This document shows, piece by piece, positions 1 through 5,297 of a stretch of DNA of 5,297 nucleotides. Each line of letters opens with the position of its first letter. Positions within the stretch are counted from its first letter, which is position 1. The notes under the pieces were generated by a model. The model made no database searches. It saw only the letters and a program-made list of their open reading frames with translations, and was not told the origin of the DNA. The DNA is from Candidatus Brocadia sp. GTDB lineage: Bacteria > Planctomycetota > Brocadiia > Brocadiales > Brocadiaceae. Both the position numbers and the translations under genes were made by a program. The stretch is from NCBI GenBank assembly GCA_030837935.1, contig JAUQXU010000335.1:1-5297 (forward strand), given 5' to 3'.

Positions 1-304
1 AAGCATTATCGAGCTGTATAAAAAAATGACTGAACAAAAGGAATATGTTCTGTCAAAACAAATCCTCCGGAGTGGAACAAGTATTGGCGCAAATATAGAA
101 GAAGCTATTGCAGCACATTCAAGAAAAGATTTTGCAGCTAAAATGATAATTGCGTCAAAGGAAGCAAGAGAGACCCGATACTGGTTAAGGTTACTTCAAA
201 AGAGCCGGTTGGTTAAATTAGAATTCACAACTCAATTAAATGACATTGAAACTATAATCAACATTATTACTGCTATTGTAAAAACGACTCAAGGGAAATC
301 TTGA
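1..304 (+). CDS. Four-helix-bundle protein (S23/IVS-type), 5'-truncated by the window edge
   Basis: The reading frame is open from base 2 to the TGA at 302-304. An in-frame ATG at 26 exists, but the residues before it (SIIELYKK) match the first helix expected in this family, so the real start is most likely upstream of the window. The core motif LSKQILRSGTSIGANIEEA, followed by SRKDFAAKM and KEARETRYWLRLL, is the hallmark of the 23S-rRNA-intervening-sequence / four-helix-bundle family (usually about 115-130 aa). These small cytosolic proteins form helical bundles and oligomers. Relatives occur in rRNA intervening sequences and as Avd accessory proteins of diversity-generating retroelements, but most free-standing copies have no known function. 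No reverse transcriptase, variable repeat or rRNA is visible here. The gene ends directly before an AT-rich repeat tract, suggesting it could be part of a small insertion upstream of the pump gene. Family call is firm; role unknown. Confidence 0.88.
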   Translation, partial: SIIELYKKMTEQKEYVLSKQILRSGTSIGANIEEAIAAHSRKDFAAKMIIASKEARETRYWLRLLQKSRLVKLEFTTQLNDIETIINIITAIVKTTQGKS

Positions 305-428
305 ATTATGAATGTAAAATTTTGAATAAAAAATAAATAGTCCATAAATTCAAAATCTAAAATTTCTATCCTGTTAAATGAAAAACCAATAATTCAAAAT
401 TTAAAATCCAAAATTTAAAATTTCTACC
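305..428. repeat. AT-rich repeat tract between the four-helix-bundle gene and the pump gene
   Basis: This spacer contains two related direct units: AATTCAAAATCTAAAATTTC at 347-366, and a longer one at 391-426 that opens with AATTCAAAATTTAAAAT and ends in the same AAAATTTCTA as the first (359-368 and 417-426). An inverted element, AATTTTGAAT at 318-327, is the reverse complement of ATTCAAAATT at 392-401. The second unit ends two bases before the pump ATG at 429, so there is no Shine-Dalgarno sequence in the usual place. The same core, 17 identical bases, recurs inside the pump gene (2810-2826). Low-complexity composition makes chance similarity easier, but the long exact match and the ordered sub-repeats favour a true dispersed repeat family. 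Confidence 0.65.
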
Positions 429-3400
429 ATGATAAATAAAATTATAGAATACTCCTTACATAATCGCTTAATGATTATGGCTGCATCAGCGTTGCTTTTG
501 ATAGCGGGCATTTACACGGCCTCCATAATGGAAGTTGATGTATTTCCTGACCTTACAGCCCCAACGGTAGTAGTGTTAACCGAAGCGCATGGAATGGCTC
601 CGGAAGAAGTCGAAAAATTAGTAACCTTTCAGATTGAAACGGCAGTCAATGGTGCCACCAATGTGCGCCGGGTAAGATCATCATCTGCCGCGGGAATATC
701 AATTGTTTGGATAGAATTTGAGTGGGGAACGGATATTTTTAAGGCACGGCAAATAGTGAACGAAAAACTAACCACCATTGCAGAAAAGCTACCGCTGGGA
801 GTTGGAAACCCTACGCTTGCGCCTCAATCATCCATCATGGGTGAAATTATGCTCATTGGTTTATCATCAGATAACACGTCCCCAATGGATTTAAGAACCA
901 TTGCTGACTGGAATATCCGGCCAAGGTTATTGGCGACAGGAGGAGTATCACAGGTAATGGTAATTGGCGGAGAATACAAGCAATACCAAATACTTGCATC
1001 ACCTCAAAAAATGAAATATTACAACATTTCTTTAAACGAATTACTGAAAGCAAGCAAAGAAAGCAATCTTAATGCTTCAGGTGGTTTCATGAACGAATTT
1101 GGCAATGAATACATCATAAGAGGTCTTGGAAGAACAAACAACGTGGAAGAAATAGGCAATGCCGTAATTAAGGTTGTCAATAACGTTCCGATAAAAATAG
1201 AGGATATTGCAGAGATTAAAATAGGCGGGGCAATCCCTAAAATCGGTGACGGTTCACTGAAAGCAAGTCCGGCAATTATTATAACCATAGCAAAACAACC
1301 AGGCACTAACACCCTGGAACTTACAGAAAAAATTGATAATGCTATTACAGAGATTGCCAAAACCCTGCCTTCTGACATCAAAATTAACACCAAAATATTC
1401 CGTCAGGCAGATTTTATTCAGGCTTCTATAAGCAATATCAAAAAAGCGCTCATGGAGGGTTCTCTCTGTGTCGTTATAATAATGTTCCTGTTCTTAATGA
1501 ACTTCCGGACCACCATTATTTCCCTTATTGCTATTCCCCTTTCACTTATCGTTTCCATTATTACCCTTAAATTTTTGGGGTTAACCATCAATACCATGTC
1601 TCTCGGGGGGATGGCAATAGCTATTGGCGAGGTGGTAGATGATGCTATTATTGATGTGGAAAACGTTTTTAAGCGCCTGAAGGAAAATGCACAAAAAAGC
1701 ATTGAAAGTCGAAAAAGTACACTTGTTATCGTTTACGATGCTTCAAAAGAGATGCGGTCTTCAATCCTTAATGCGACCCTTATCATCATCGTTGCTTTTA
1801 TCCCCTTGTTTTTTCTTGGTGGGATGGAGGGTAGAATGTTGCAGCCCCTGGGCATCTCCTTTATCGTTTCTCTGTTTGCATCTCTCCTTGTTGCGGTAAC
1901 ACTTACCCCTGTGCTTTGCAGTTTTATGCTTACCAATGATAAAATGCTTTTAAAACAAGCAAAAGGAAGCTGGACGGAAAGATGGCTTCACCGATATTAT
2001 AATTCCGCATTGAAAAAAGTAATGAGAATTAAAAAGACAGTTCTTGGAGTATCCATCGTGTTGTTCATTGTGGCGATTTTTCTCATGTTTGGTTTGGGGC
2101 GAAGTTTTTTGCCCGAATTTAACGAAGGCACTTTAACGGTAAGCGCTGTCAGTTTGCCGGGCATATCACTTGAAGAATCAAATAAAATTGGAAACAGGAT
2201 TGAAAATATCCTGCTGTCGGTGCCCGAAATCTCAATTACTTCACGCAGAACAGGAAGGGCCGAATTAGACGAACATGCGCAGGGTGTAAATGCCGCTGAA
2301 ATTGATGCTCCCTTTATTTTGGAAGAAAGAAGCAAGGAAGAATTTATGAAGGACGTTCGGGAAAAATTAAGCGCAGTTTCTGAAGCAAACATTACCATCG
2401 GGCAGCCCATAGGACACCGTATTGACCACATGCTCTCAGGCACAAGAGCCAACATCGCCATTAAGCTTTTCGGGACGGACTTATCTAAAATGTTTTCTCT
2501 TGCCAATCAAATACAACGCAACATTGAAGGCATAGAAGGGCTTGTGGATATTAGCGTGGAGCAGCAAATTGAAATTCCTCAGGTACAAATAAAAGCAAAA
2601 CGGAATATGCTGGCCAAATATGGTATTTCAATAGGTCAATTTACCGAATTTATTGATGTCGCCTTTGCGGGCGAAAAAGTATCTCAGGTTTTTGAAAGCA
2701 ACAAAAGTTTTGATTTGGTATTACGGTTTAATGATGAGAACAGAGGCAAAATGGAAAATATCCGTAACGTTTTAATTGATACCAATATCGATCTAAGCCA
2801 ACAATCCAAAATTCAAAATTTAAAATTCAAAATCCCGTTACATTATGTAGCTGATATTGTTTCGACAACAGGCCCCAACACCATTAACCGGGAGAATGTA
2901 CAGCGAAAAATTGTGGTTTCAGCCAATGTAGCCGGGCGTGATTTAAAAAGTGTAGTAAACCAAATCAAAGAAAAAATACATGATACTATTCAGTTGCCGG
3001 AAAACTACCACATTCAATACGGAGGACAATTTGAAAGTGAAGCAAAGGCATCGAAAATATTATTCTTCACCTCGTTAATGTCTTTATTCATTATATTCCT
3101 TCTGCTTTATCAGGAATTTAAAAATATCAAGCTCGCAGGAATTGTTTTTCTCAATTTACCTTTGGCGCTGATAGGTGGTGTATTAAGCATTTGGTTTACG
3201 GGAGGAATCATAAGTATTCCCTCGATCATTGGATTTATTTCACTGTTTGGAATAGCAACACGTAATGGGATCTTATTGGTTTCACACTATCAGGCATTGC
3301 AAAGTCAGGGTGTTGCTTTGTATGAAACTGTTATGAAAGGCTCTTTAGACAGACTAAACCCGATTTTGATGACTGCTTTAACTACGTATTTGGCATTGAT

Positions 3401-3563
3401 TCCCTTAATAATAACAGGCGACTTGCCTGGAAATGAAATACAAAGCCCAATGGCAATCGTGATATTAGGAGGATTACTCAGTTCTACCCTCTTAAATATA
3501 TTTATTGTTCCTGCTGTTTACTATATTTCAAATGTAAAAAAAGAAAAATGTGAATCTCCATAA
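429..3563 (+). CDS. RND efflux transporter, CusA/CzcA heavy-metal-type permease
   Basis: Proton-driven inner-membrane pump of a tripartite RND system, 1044 aa, within the usual size for the family. Transmembrane segments fall in the standard 1+5 / 1+5 pattern: TM1 about residues 12-32, TM2-TM6 about 346-500, TM7 about 538-556, TM8 about 877-896, then TM9-TM12 to about 1034. Two large periplasmic domains lie between TM1/TM2 and TM7/TM8. The N-terminal VDVFPDLTAPTVVVLTEAHG and PEEVEKLVTFQIE are HME-type motifs. TM4 carries the proton-relay acids (E401, D404, D405, E411 in GEVVDDAIIDVEN). The position near the CusA substrate methionine (after GRAELDEHAQGVN) has no Met, so Cu/Ag specificity cannot be claimed. 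Residues 791-802 come from an AT-rich repeat inserted in frame. The start at 429 fits the conserved N-terminus but lacks a Shine-Dalgarno. The adaptor and outer-membrane genes are not in the window. Confidence 0.93.
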   Translation: MINKIIEYSLHNRLMIMAASALLLIAGIYTASIMEVDVFPDLTAPTVVVLTEAHGMAPEEVEKLVTFQIETAVNGATNVRRVRSSSAAGISIVWIEFEWGTDIFKARQIVNEKLTTIAEKLPLGVGNPTLAPQSSIMGEIMLIGLSSDNTSPMDLRTIADWNIRPRLLATGGVSQVMVIGGEYKQYQILASPQKMKYYNISLNELLKASKESNLNASGGFMNEFGNEYIIRGLGRTNNVEEIGNAVIKVVNNVPIKIEDIAEIKIGGAIPKIGDGSLKASPAIIITIAKQPGTNTLELTEKIDNAITEIAKTLPSDIKINTKIFRQADFIQASISNIKKALMEGSLCVVIIMFLFLMNFRTTIISLIAIPLSLIVSIITLKFLGLTINTMSLGGMAIAIGEVVDDAIIDVENVFKRLKENAQKSIESRKSTLVIVYDASKEMRSSILNATLIIIVAFIPLFFLGGMEGRMLQPLGISFIVSLFASLLVAVTLTPVLCSFMLTNDKMLLKQAKGSWTERWLHRYYNSALKKVMRIKKTVLGVSIVLFIVAIFLMFGLGRSFLPEFNEGTLTVSAVSLPGISLEESNKIGNRIENILLSVPEISITSRRTGRAELDEHAQGVNAAEIDAPFILEERSKEEFMKDVREKLSAVSEANITIGQPIGHRIDHMLSGTRANIAIKLFGTDLSKMFSLANQIQRNIEGIEGLVDISVEQQIEIPQVQIKAKRNMLAKYGISIGQFTEFIDVAFAGEKVSQVFESNKSFDLVLRFNDENRGKMENIRNVLIDTNIDLSQQSKIQNLKFKIPLHYVADIVSTTGPNTINRENVQRKIVVSANVAGRDLKSVVNQIKEKIHDTIQLPENYHIQYGGQFESEAKASKILFFTSLMSLFIIFLLLYQEFKNIKLAGIVFLNLPLALIGGVLSIWFTGGIISIPSIIGFISLFGIATRNGILLVSHYQALQSQGVALYETVMKGSLDRLNPILMTALTTYLALIPLIITGDLPGNEIQSPMAIVILGGLLSSTLLNIFIVPAVYYISNVKKEKCESP
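2803..2835 (+). repeat. AT-rich repeat copy inserted in frame within the RND pump gene
   Basis: The segment shares 17 identical bases (2810-2826) with the repeat upstream of the gene (391-407) and continues with a second AAAATTCAAAAT unit. It encodes about QQSKIQNLKFKI (residues 791-802) in the second periplasmic domain. Related HME pumps usually read something like LIDTPTG-KIPL-VADI at this point, so the stretch between LIDT and IPLHYVADI is longer than expected by roughly ten residues. The reading frame stays open on both sides. The family comparison is from memory and is not an alignment. Confidence 0.6.
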
Positions 3564-3613
3564 TTAAGTATGGTGTCCCCAGAATTGAATTAATTAAAAG
3601 CACAAAAATTTTA

Positions 3614-3642
3614 TTGCAATTAACCCCCTAGTATCTTATAAG
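3614..3642 (+). promoter_or_regulatory. Possible promoter with overlapping palindromes upstream of the RHH antitoxin
   Basis: TTGCAA (3614-3619) and TATAAG (3637-3642) are separated by 17 bases, an acceptable sigma-70-type arrangement about 25 bases before the antitoxin start. Each hexamer overlaps a perfect 8-bp palindrome: ATTGCAAT at 3613-3620 and CTTATAAG at 3635-3642. Ribbon-helix-helix antitoxins commonly bind short palindromes over their own promoter, so these could be operator half-sites. AT-rich DNA yields such matches by chance fairly often. Confidence 0.4.
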
Positions 3643-3667
3643 TAACAAGATTGAAAGGAGGTTAAGT

Positions 3668-3943
3668 ATGCCATCTAAGAGGATATTACGTAAAGCAAAA
3701 CTGACAGTAACAATCAGTGGTGATGTGGTTAATGAAATAGACGAAATTGCAAAAGAAAAAGGGACCCCAAGGAGTCAGGTTATGGAAGAAATGTTACGTG
3801 ATTGGCTGCTGAAATCCAAAAAGAAAATGATAGAAAAAGATATAGAGGCTTATTATCTATCTCTCACAGAAAAAGAGAATAAAGAAGACAAAGAATGGAC
3901 TGAGATAGTGGCAGAAAGTGCAAAAAGGACATGGGATGATTGA
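3668..3943 (+). CDS. Ribbon-helix-helix (CopG-type) antitoxin of a MazF-type module
   Basis: 91-aa DNA-binding protein. Residues about 9-50 (AKLTVTISGDVVNEIDEIAK, then GTPRSQVMEEMLRDWL) show the RHH pattern: a short beta strand that contacts DNA as a dimer, then two helices. The lysine- and glutamate-rich C-terminal half (KKKMIEKDIEAYYLSLTEKE, ending WTEIVAESAKRTWDD) is typical of the flexible tail that wraps a MazF/PemK-type toxin. The start is well supported: AAGGAGG at 3655-3661 sits six bases before the ATG. The gene overlaps the downstream toxin start by eight bases, the usual coupled arrangement. It probably represses its own promoter. Because the toxin next door is internally deleted, this antitoxin is likely an orphan, or it answers to another toxin in the genome. 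Confidence 0.85.
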   Translation: MPSKRILRKAKLTVTISGDVVNEIDEIAKEKGTPRSQVMEEMLRDWLLKSKKKMIEKDIEAYYLSLTEKENKEDKEWTEIVAESAKRTWDD

Positions 3944-4109
3944 TTATCCAAAAACAGGTGGTTTATCAAAGGTATCTATGGCTAAATGTGAACAGGTAAC
4001 AACCATAGACAAATCCTTACTTGTAAGGGGTCCTTTTTCAGGCAGGGTAAGCGACAAAAAGATGAATGAAATAGAAAAGGCGATTATGATATCCATTGGG
4101 ATAATTTAA
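3936..4109 (+). pseudogene. MazF/PemK-type toxin with internal deletion (remnant)
   Basis: The ATG at 3936 has AAGGA at 3925-3929 at good spacing and overlaps the antitoxin stop by eight bases. The frame encodes 57 aa. It opens MIDYPK, which looks like a genuine MazF/PemK N-terminus (family members commonly continue with RGEVYWV-like sequence), then jumps at once to TGGLSKVSMAKCEQVTTIDK, followed by GRVSDKKMNEIEKAIMISIG, which is the C-terminal third of the family. Full-length toxins are about 105-120 aa, so roughly 50-60 residues are missing, including the segment with the RPALV-type strand and the catalytic Arg and Thr/Ser. mRNA interferase activity is therefore not expected. A GTG at 3918 would extend the frame, but it lies inside the antitoxin and is not needed. 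Family call is good; the internal deletion is inferred from the join. Confidence 0.75.
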
Positions 4110-4191
4110 ACGTGAACTGTTAAATTTTAAGATTGAAAAGAATAAATCTAAAACAATATGGACATTCTTCATTGCCTAGGCCTGGTAGTCT

Positions 4192-4217
4192 GTTTGGGTT
4201 GAGGTACGAAACCGAAC
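4192..4217. repeat. REP-like imperfect hairpin at the transposase-remnant junction
   Basis: GTTTGGGTT (4192-4200) can pair with AAACCGAAC (4209-4217) across an 8-base loop GAGGTACG: seven Watson-Crick pairs, one T-G pair and one mismatch. The wider sequence, GGGTTGAGGTACGAAACC flanked by AACCTAC, resembles the GTAGGTTGGGTT...AACCCAAC type of dispersed inverted repeat seen in many genomes that carry REP-associated transposases. It ends eight bases before the conserved transposase-derived block begins at 4226. An 8-bp palindrome GCCTAGGC lies just upstream at 4174-4181. Resemblance to known repeats is from memory. Confidence 0.5.
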
Positions 4218-4225
4218 CTACCCGG

Positions 4226-4396
4226 CTAAGCGGAACTGAGATAGGAGAAATGATAGGGGTAGACTATAGTACTGTGAGCCAGGGGAGAAAGCGAATACGA
4301 GAAAAACTGAAACACGGCAAGCATCTTTCTCAGATTATCAAAAGAGTTGAAGCTGATTTGTCATTAATAAAGACTCCTCTTGTGCTCTTGCTGTGA
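4226..4396 (+). pseudogene. C-terminal remnant of a REP-associated tyrosine transposase (IS200-like), copy 1
   Basis: The translated segment LSGTEIGEMIGVDYSTVSQG, then RKRIREKLKHGKHLSQIIKR and VEADLSLIKT, matches the C-terminal helix-turn-helix (DnaA-C-like) tail found after the Y1 transposase domain in REP-associated transposases. Such proteins usually end near LS-IK-, and this frame runs on a few residues (PLVLLL) to TGA at 4394-4396. The frame can be extended back to a TTG at 4133, but that part reads through the REP-like hairpin and does not resemble a transposase. The HUH motif and the catalytic tyrosine region are absent, so it cannot act as a transposase. Bases 4226-4313 match 5210-5297 with three differences, at 4277, 4295 and 4313; the first two change residues (Ser/Arg, Ile/Leu). 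Confidence 0.72.
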
Positions 4397-4438
4397 ACGT
4401 TATCTGTAATTGAATACTGAAAGTGGTAAAATGAATTT

Positions 4439-4912
4439 GTGAAGAAAATAAACATATACGTAGACACGTCAGTAATAGGTGGTTGTTGCGACCCTGAATT
4501 TCAGAAGTGGTCAAACGGAATACTCAAAGATTTCCAGTCGGGAACTTTCAGATTGCTTTTGTCGGAGCTTACTGATGCGGAAATTGAGGATGCACCGGAT
4601 GAAGTCAAAAAGATTTATGTAAAATTTAGGAAGTGTATCGACAAGATTATCGAGCTTTCTTCAGAAGCCATCGAATTGGCTGATGCATATCTCAAACACC
4701 GCATTTTGACTCACAATTACCGTGATGATGCGCGCCATATTGCAATCGCAACGGTTGCAGGCACTGACTTAGTAGTCAGTTGGAATTTTAAACATATTGT
4801 CCATTTTGAAAAGATTCAAAAATTTAATGCAGTAAACCTTGAATTGGGCTACAAACCTATTTTGATCTATTCACCAAGGGAGGTGACGACTTATGGCAGT
4901 AAAAGCAGTTGA
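4439..4912 (+). CDS. PIN-domain toxin (VapC-like ribonuclease)
   Basis: 157-aa PIN-fold protein, expected to be a metal-dependent RNA endonuclease acting in the cytosol. The conserved acids are in place: D9 in IYVDTS, E43 in LLLSEL, D96/D97 in YRDDARHIAIA, and D110 in GTDLVVSWNFKHI, with the WN-FKH signature of one PIN subfamily often annotated as VapC-family toxin. Length is slightly above the 130-145 aa of classical VapC and normal for this subgroup. The start is a GTG with no strong ribosome binding site. TAAAAT at 4427-4432 resembles a -10 box and would give a nearly leaderless message, but no good -35 box accompanies it. The small downstream gene overlaps it by 20 bases and is the probable antitoxin, giving toxin-first order. 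All catalytic positions are present, so it looks functional. The RNA target is unknown. Confidence 0.85.
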   Translation: MKKINIYVDTSVIGGCCDPEFQKWSNGILKDFQSGTFRLLLSELTDAEIEDAPDEVKKIYVKFRKCIDKIIELSSEAIELADAYLKHRILTHNYRDDARHIAIATVAGTDLVVSWNFKHIVHFEKIQKFNAVNLELGYKPILIYSPREVTTYGSKSS

Positions 4913-5075
4913 AATGATACGAAAAATTAGAGATCAACATTATACGGAAACAAAAGAGCTTTCAGTACAGGAACAGTTTAAGTTCGTTAGGAAGAAATCG
5001 TGGGAATTACAAAAAAAACTTAAAAGGAGTAAGCGTTCAACTGCAGATAACATAGCACAAACCGTTAAGACTTAA
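4893..5075 (+). CDS. Putative antitoxin partner of the PIN-domain toxin
   Basis: 60-aa basic, mostly helical protein beginning MAVKAVEMIRKIRDQHYTET, followed by KELSVQEQFKFVRKK and a Lys/Arg-rich tail. Small proteins with the KAVEMIRKIRD-HYEET pattern commonly follow PIN genes of the WNFKH type, and that pairing plus position is the reason for the antitoxin call. No recognised DNA-binding fold is obvious. The start is secure: AAGGGAGGTGA at 4876-4886 precedes the ATG at 4893, and the gene overlaps the end of the toxin by 20 bases, so translation is probably coupled. This strong site, compared with the toxin's weak GTG start, would favour excess antitoxin. The last residues (ADNIAQTVKT) run up to the flanking transposase remnant, so the native C-terminus might have been altered. 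Confidence 0.7.
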   Translation: MAVKAVEMIRKIRDQHYTETKELSVQEQFKFVRKKSWELQKKLKRSKRSTADNIAQTVKT

Positions 5076-5090
5076 ATTGCTCAGCAATTT
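5074..5090. other. Perfect 7-bp hairpin at the antitoxin stop codon
   Basis: AAATTGC (5074-5080) and GCAATTT (5084-5090) form a perfect stem with a TCA loop, starting within the stop codon of the antitoxin. It could slow RNA decay or act as a weak terminator, but there is no following T-run (CTGAGAAGAA comes next) and the stem is AT-rich. Termination is therefore not supported with any strength. Confidence 0.35.
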
Positions 5091-5297
5091 CTGAGAAGAA
5101 GGGAAGGGTGCAATGACAAGAACGTATTTCTTGAGTTGTTGATGAAATAAAAAAGGAACGAGGTATAATAAGGCAAATAGCTATGGACTTGTTATATCGG
5201 GTTGGTGGACTAAGCGGAACTGAGATAGGAGAAATGATAGGGGTAGACTATAGTACTGTGCGCCAGGGGAGAAAGCGATTACGAGAAAAACTGAAAG
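5088..5297 (+). pseudogene. C-terminal REP-associated transposase remnant, copy 2, frameshifted and cut by the window edge
   Basis: One frame (5088-5135) reads FLRRREGCNDKNVFLE. Shifting by one base at about 5135 continues as VVDEIKKERGIIRQIAMDLL, then YRVGGLSGTEIGEMIGVDYS and TVRQGRKRLREKLK to the end of the window. KKERG--R-IAMDLLYR-GGL is the usual lead-in to the helix-turn-helix tail of REP-associated (IS200-type) tyrosine transposases, and the joined peptide reads as one protein, so a single-base loss near GAG-TTG at 5133-5138 is inferred. Without the shift the first frame stops at TAA 5148-5150. The catalytic Y1 domain should precede this, but the PIN antitoxin is there instead, so the copy is a 5'-truncated fragment. 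The 3' end lies beyond the window. Confidence 0.68.

Noticed and set aside
1..304. Avd accessory protein of a diversity-generating retroelement
   Set aside because: No reverse transcriptase or template/variable repeat pair is visible in the window; the general four-helix-bundle family is the safer call.
305..428. CRISPR-like array
   Set aside because: Units are short, AT-only and irregularly spaced, with no unique spacers of constant length.
1687..1899. 70-codon + strand frame inside the pump gene
   Set aside because: Alternative frame of the RND coding sequence with no recognisable domain.
853..2506. Several open frames of 66-169 codons on the minus strand within the pump gene
   Set aside because: They lie entirely opposite a strongly conserved RND gene, lack ribosome binding sites that stand out, and read as composition-driven shadows.
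3918..3935. GTG start extending the MazF remnant by six codons
   Set aside because: The ATG at 3936 has a better-spaced AAGGA and gives the family-like MIDYPK start.
4015..4037. Hairpin CCTTAC-TT-GTAAGG followed by a short T-run inside the MazF remnant, considered as a terminator
   Set aside because: The loop would be only two bases unless pairs open, and the T-run is separated from the stem by GGTCC; it lies in recognisable coding sequence.
4185..4222. tRNA-like look of GGTAGTCTG followed by GGTTGAGGTACGAAACC
   Set aside because: No acceptor or anticodon stem pairs and no T-arm GTTC motif in place; the inverted repeat explains the pairing better.
4133..4225. N-terminal part of the 87-codon frame starting at TTG 4133
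   Set aside because: It translates the REP-like hairpin and does not resemble a transposase; only the part from 4226 is supported.

Overview
The window is AT-rich with every supportable gene on the + strand. It looks like an accessory stretch of a bacterial chromosome. Strong AGGAGG-type ribosome binding sites occur in front of some genes, which argues against Bacteroidetes even though the RND pump resembles Bacteroidetes-type pumps. The combination of a four-helix-bundle (S23/IVS-type) gene, AATTCAAAATTTAAAAT-type repeats, small toxin-antitoxin (TA) genes and REP-associated transposase remnants would suit an anammox planctomycete (Brocadiales-like) or a similar AT-rich anaerobe. That placement is a guess from style, not a demonstrated assignment.

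Layout. Bases 1-304 hold the 3' part of a four-helix-bundle protein whose start lies upstream of the window. Bases 305-428 are a non-coding spacer of AT-rich direct and inverted repeats running up to the next start codon. Bases 429-3563 encode a full-length RND inner-membrane efflux pump of the CusA/CzcA heavy-metal type (1044 aa). A third copy of the same AT-rich repeat sits in frame inside this gene, near codons 791-802. The adaptor and outer-membrane subunits of the pump are not in the window.

Bases 3600-4109 hold a promoter-like region, a ribbon-helix-helix antitoxin, and an overlapping MazF/PemK toxin gene that appears to have lost about half its length by an internal deletion. Bases 4190-4396 hold a REP-like hairpin joined to the C-terminal end of an IS200-type REP-associated tyrosine transposase. 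Bases 4439-5075 hold a second TA-like pair in toxin-first order: a PIN-domain toxin overlapping a small putative antitoxin. From about 5088 to the right edge is a second, frameshifted copy of the transposase C-terminus. Eighty-eight bases of it match the first copy with three differences, in the same orientation, 984 bp away.

How it fits together. The pump is the only housekeeping-like gene. Everything downstream is mobile or selfish DNA in different states of decay: a broken MazF module, an apparently intact PIN module bracketed by direct transposase remnants, and a REP-like hairpin at one junction. I see no clearly novel multi-gene system. The most informative points are the repeat inserted in frame in the pump, the internally deleted toxin, and the PIN TA pair framed by duplicated transposase ends.
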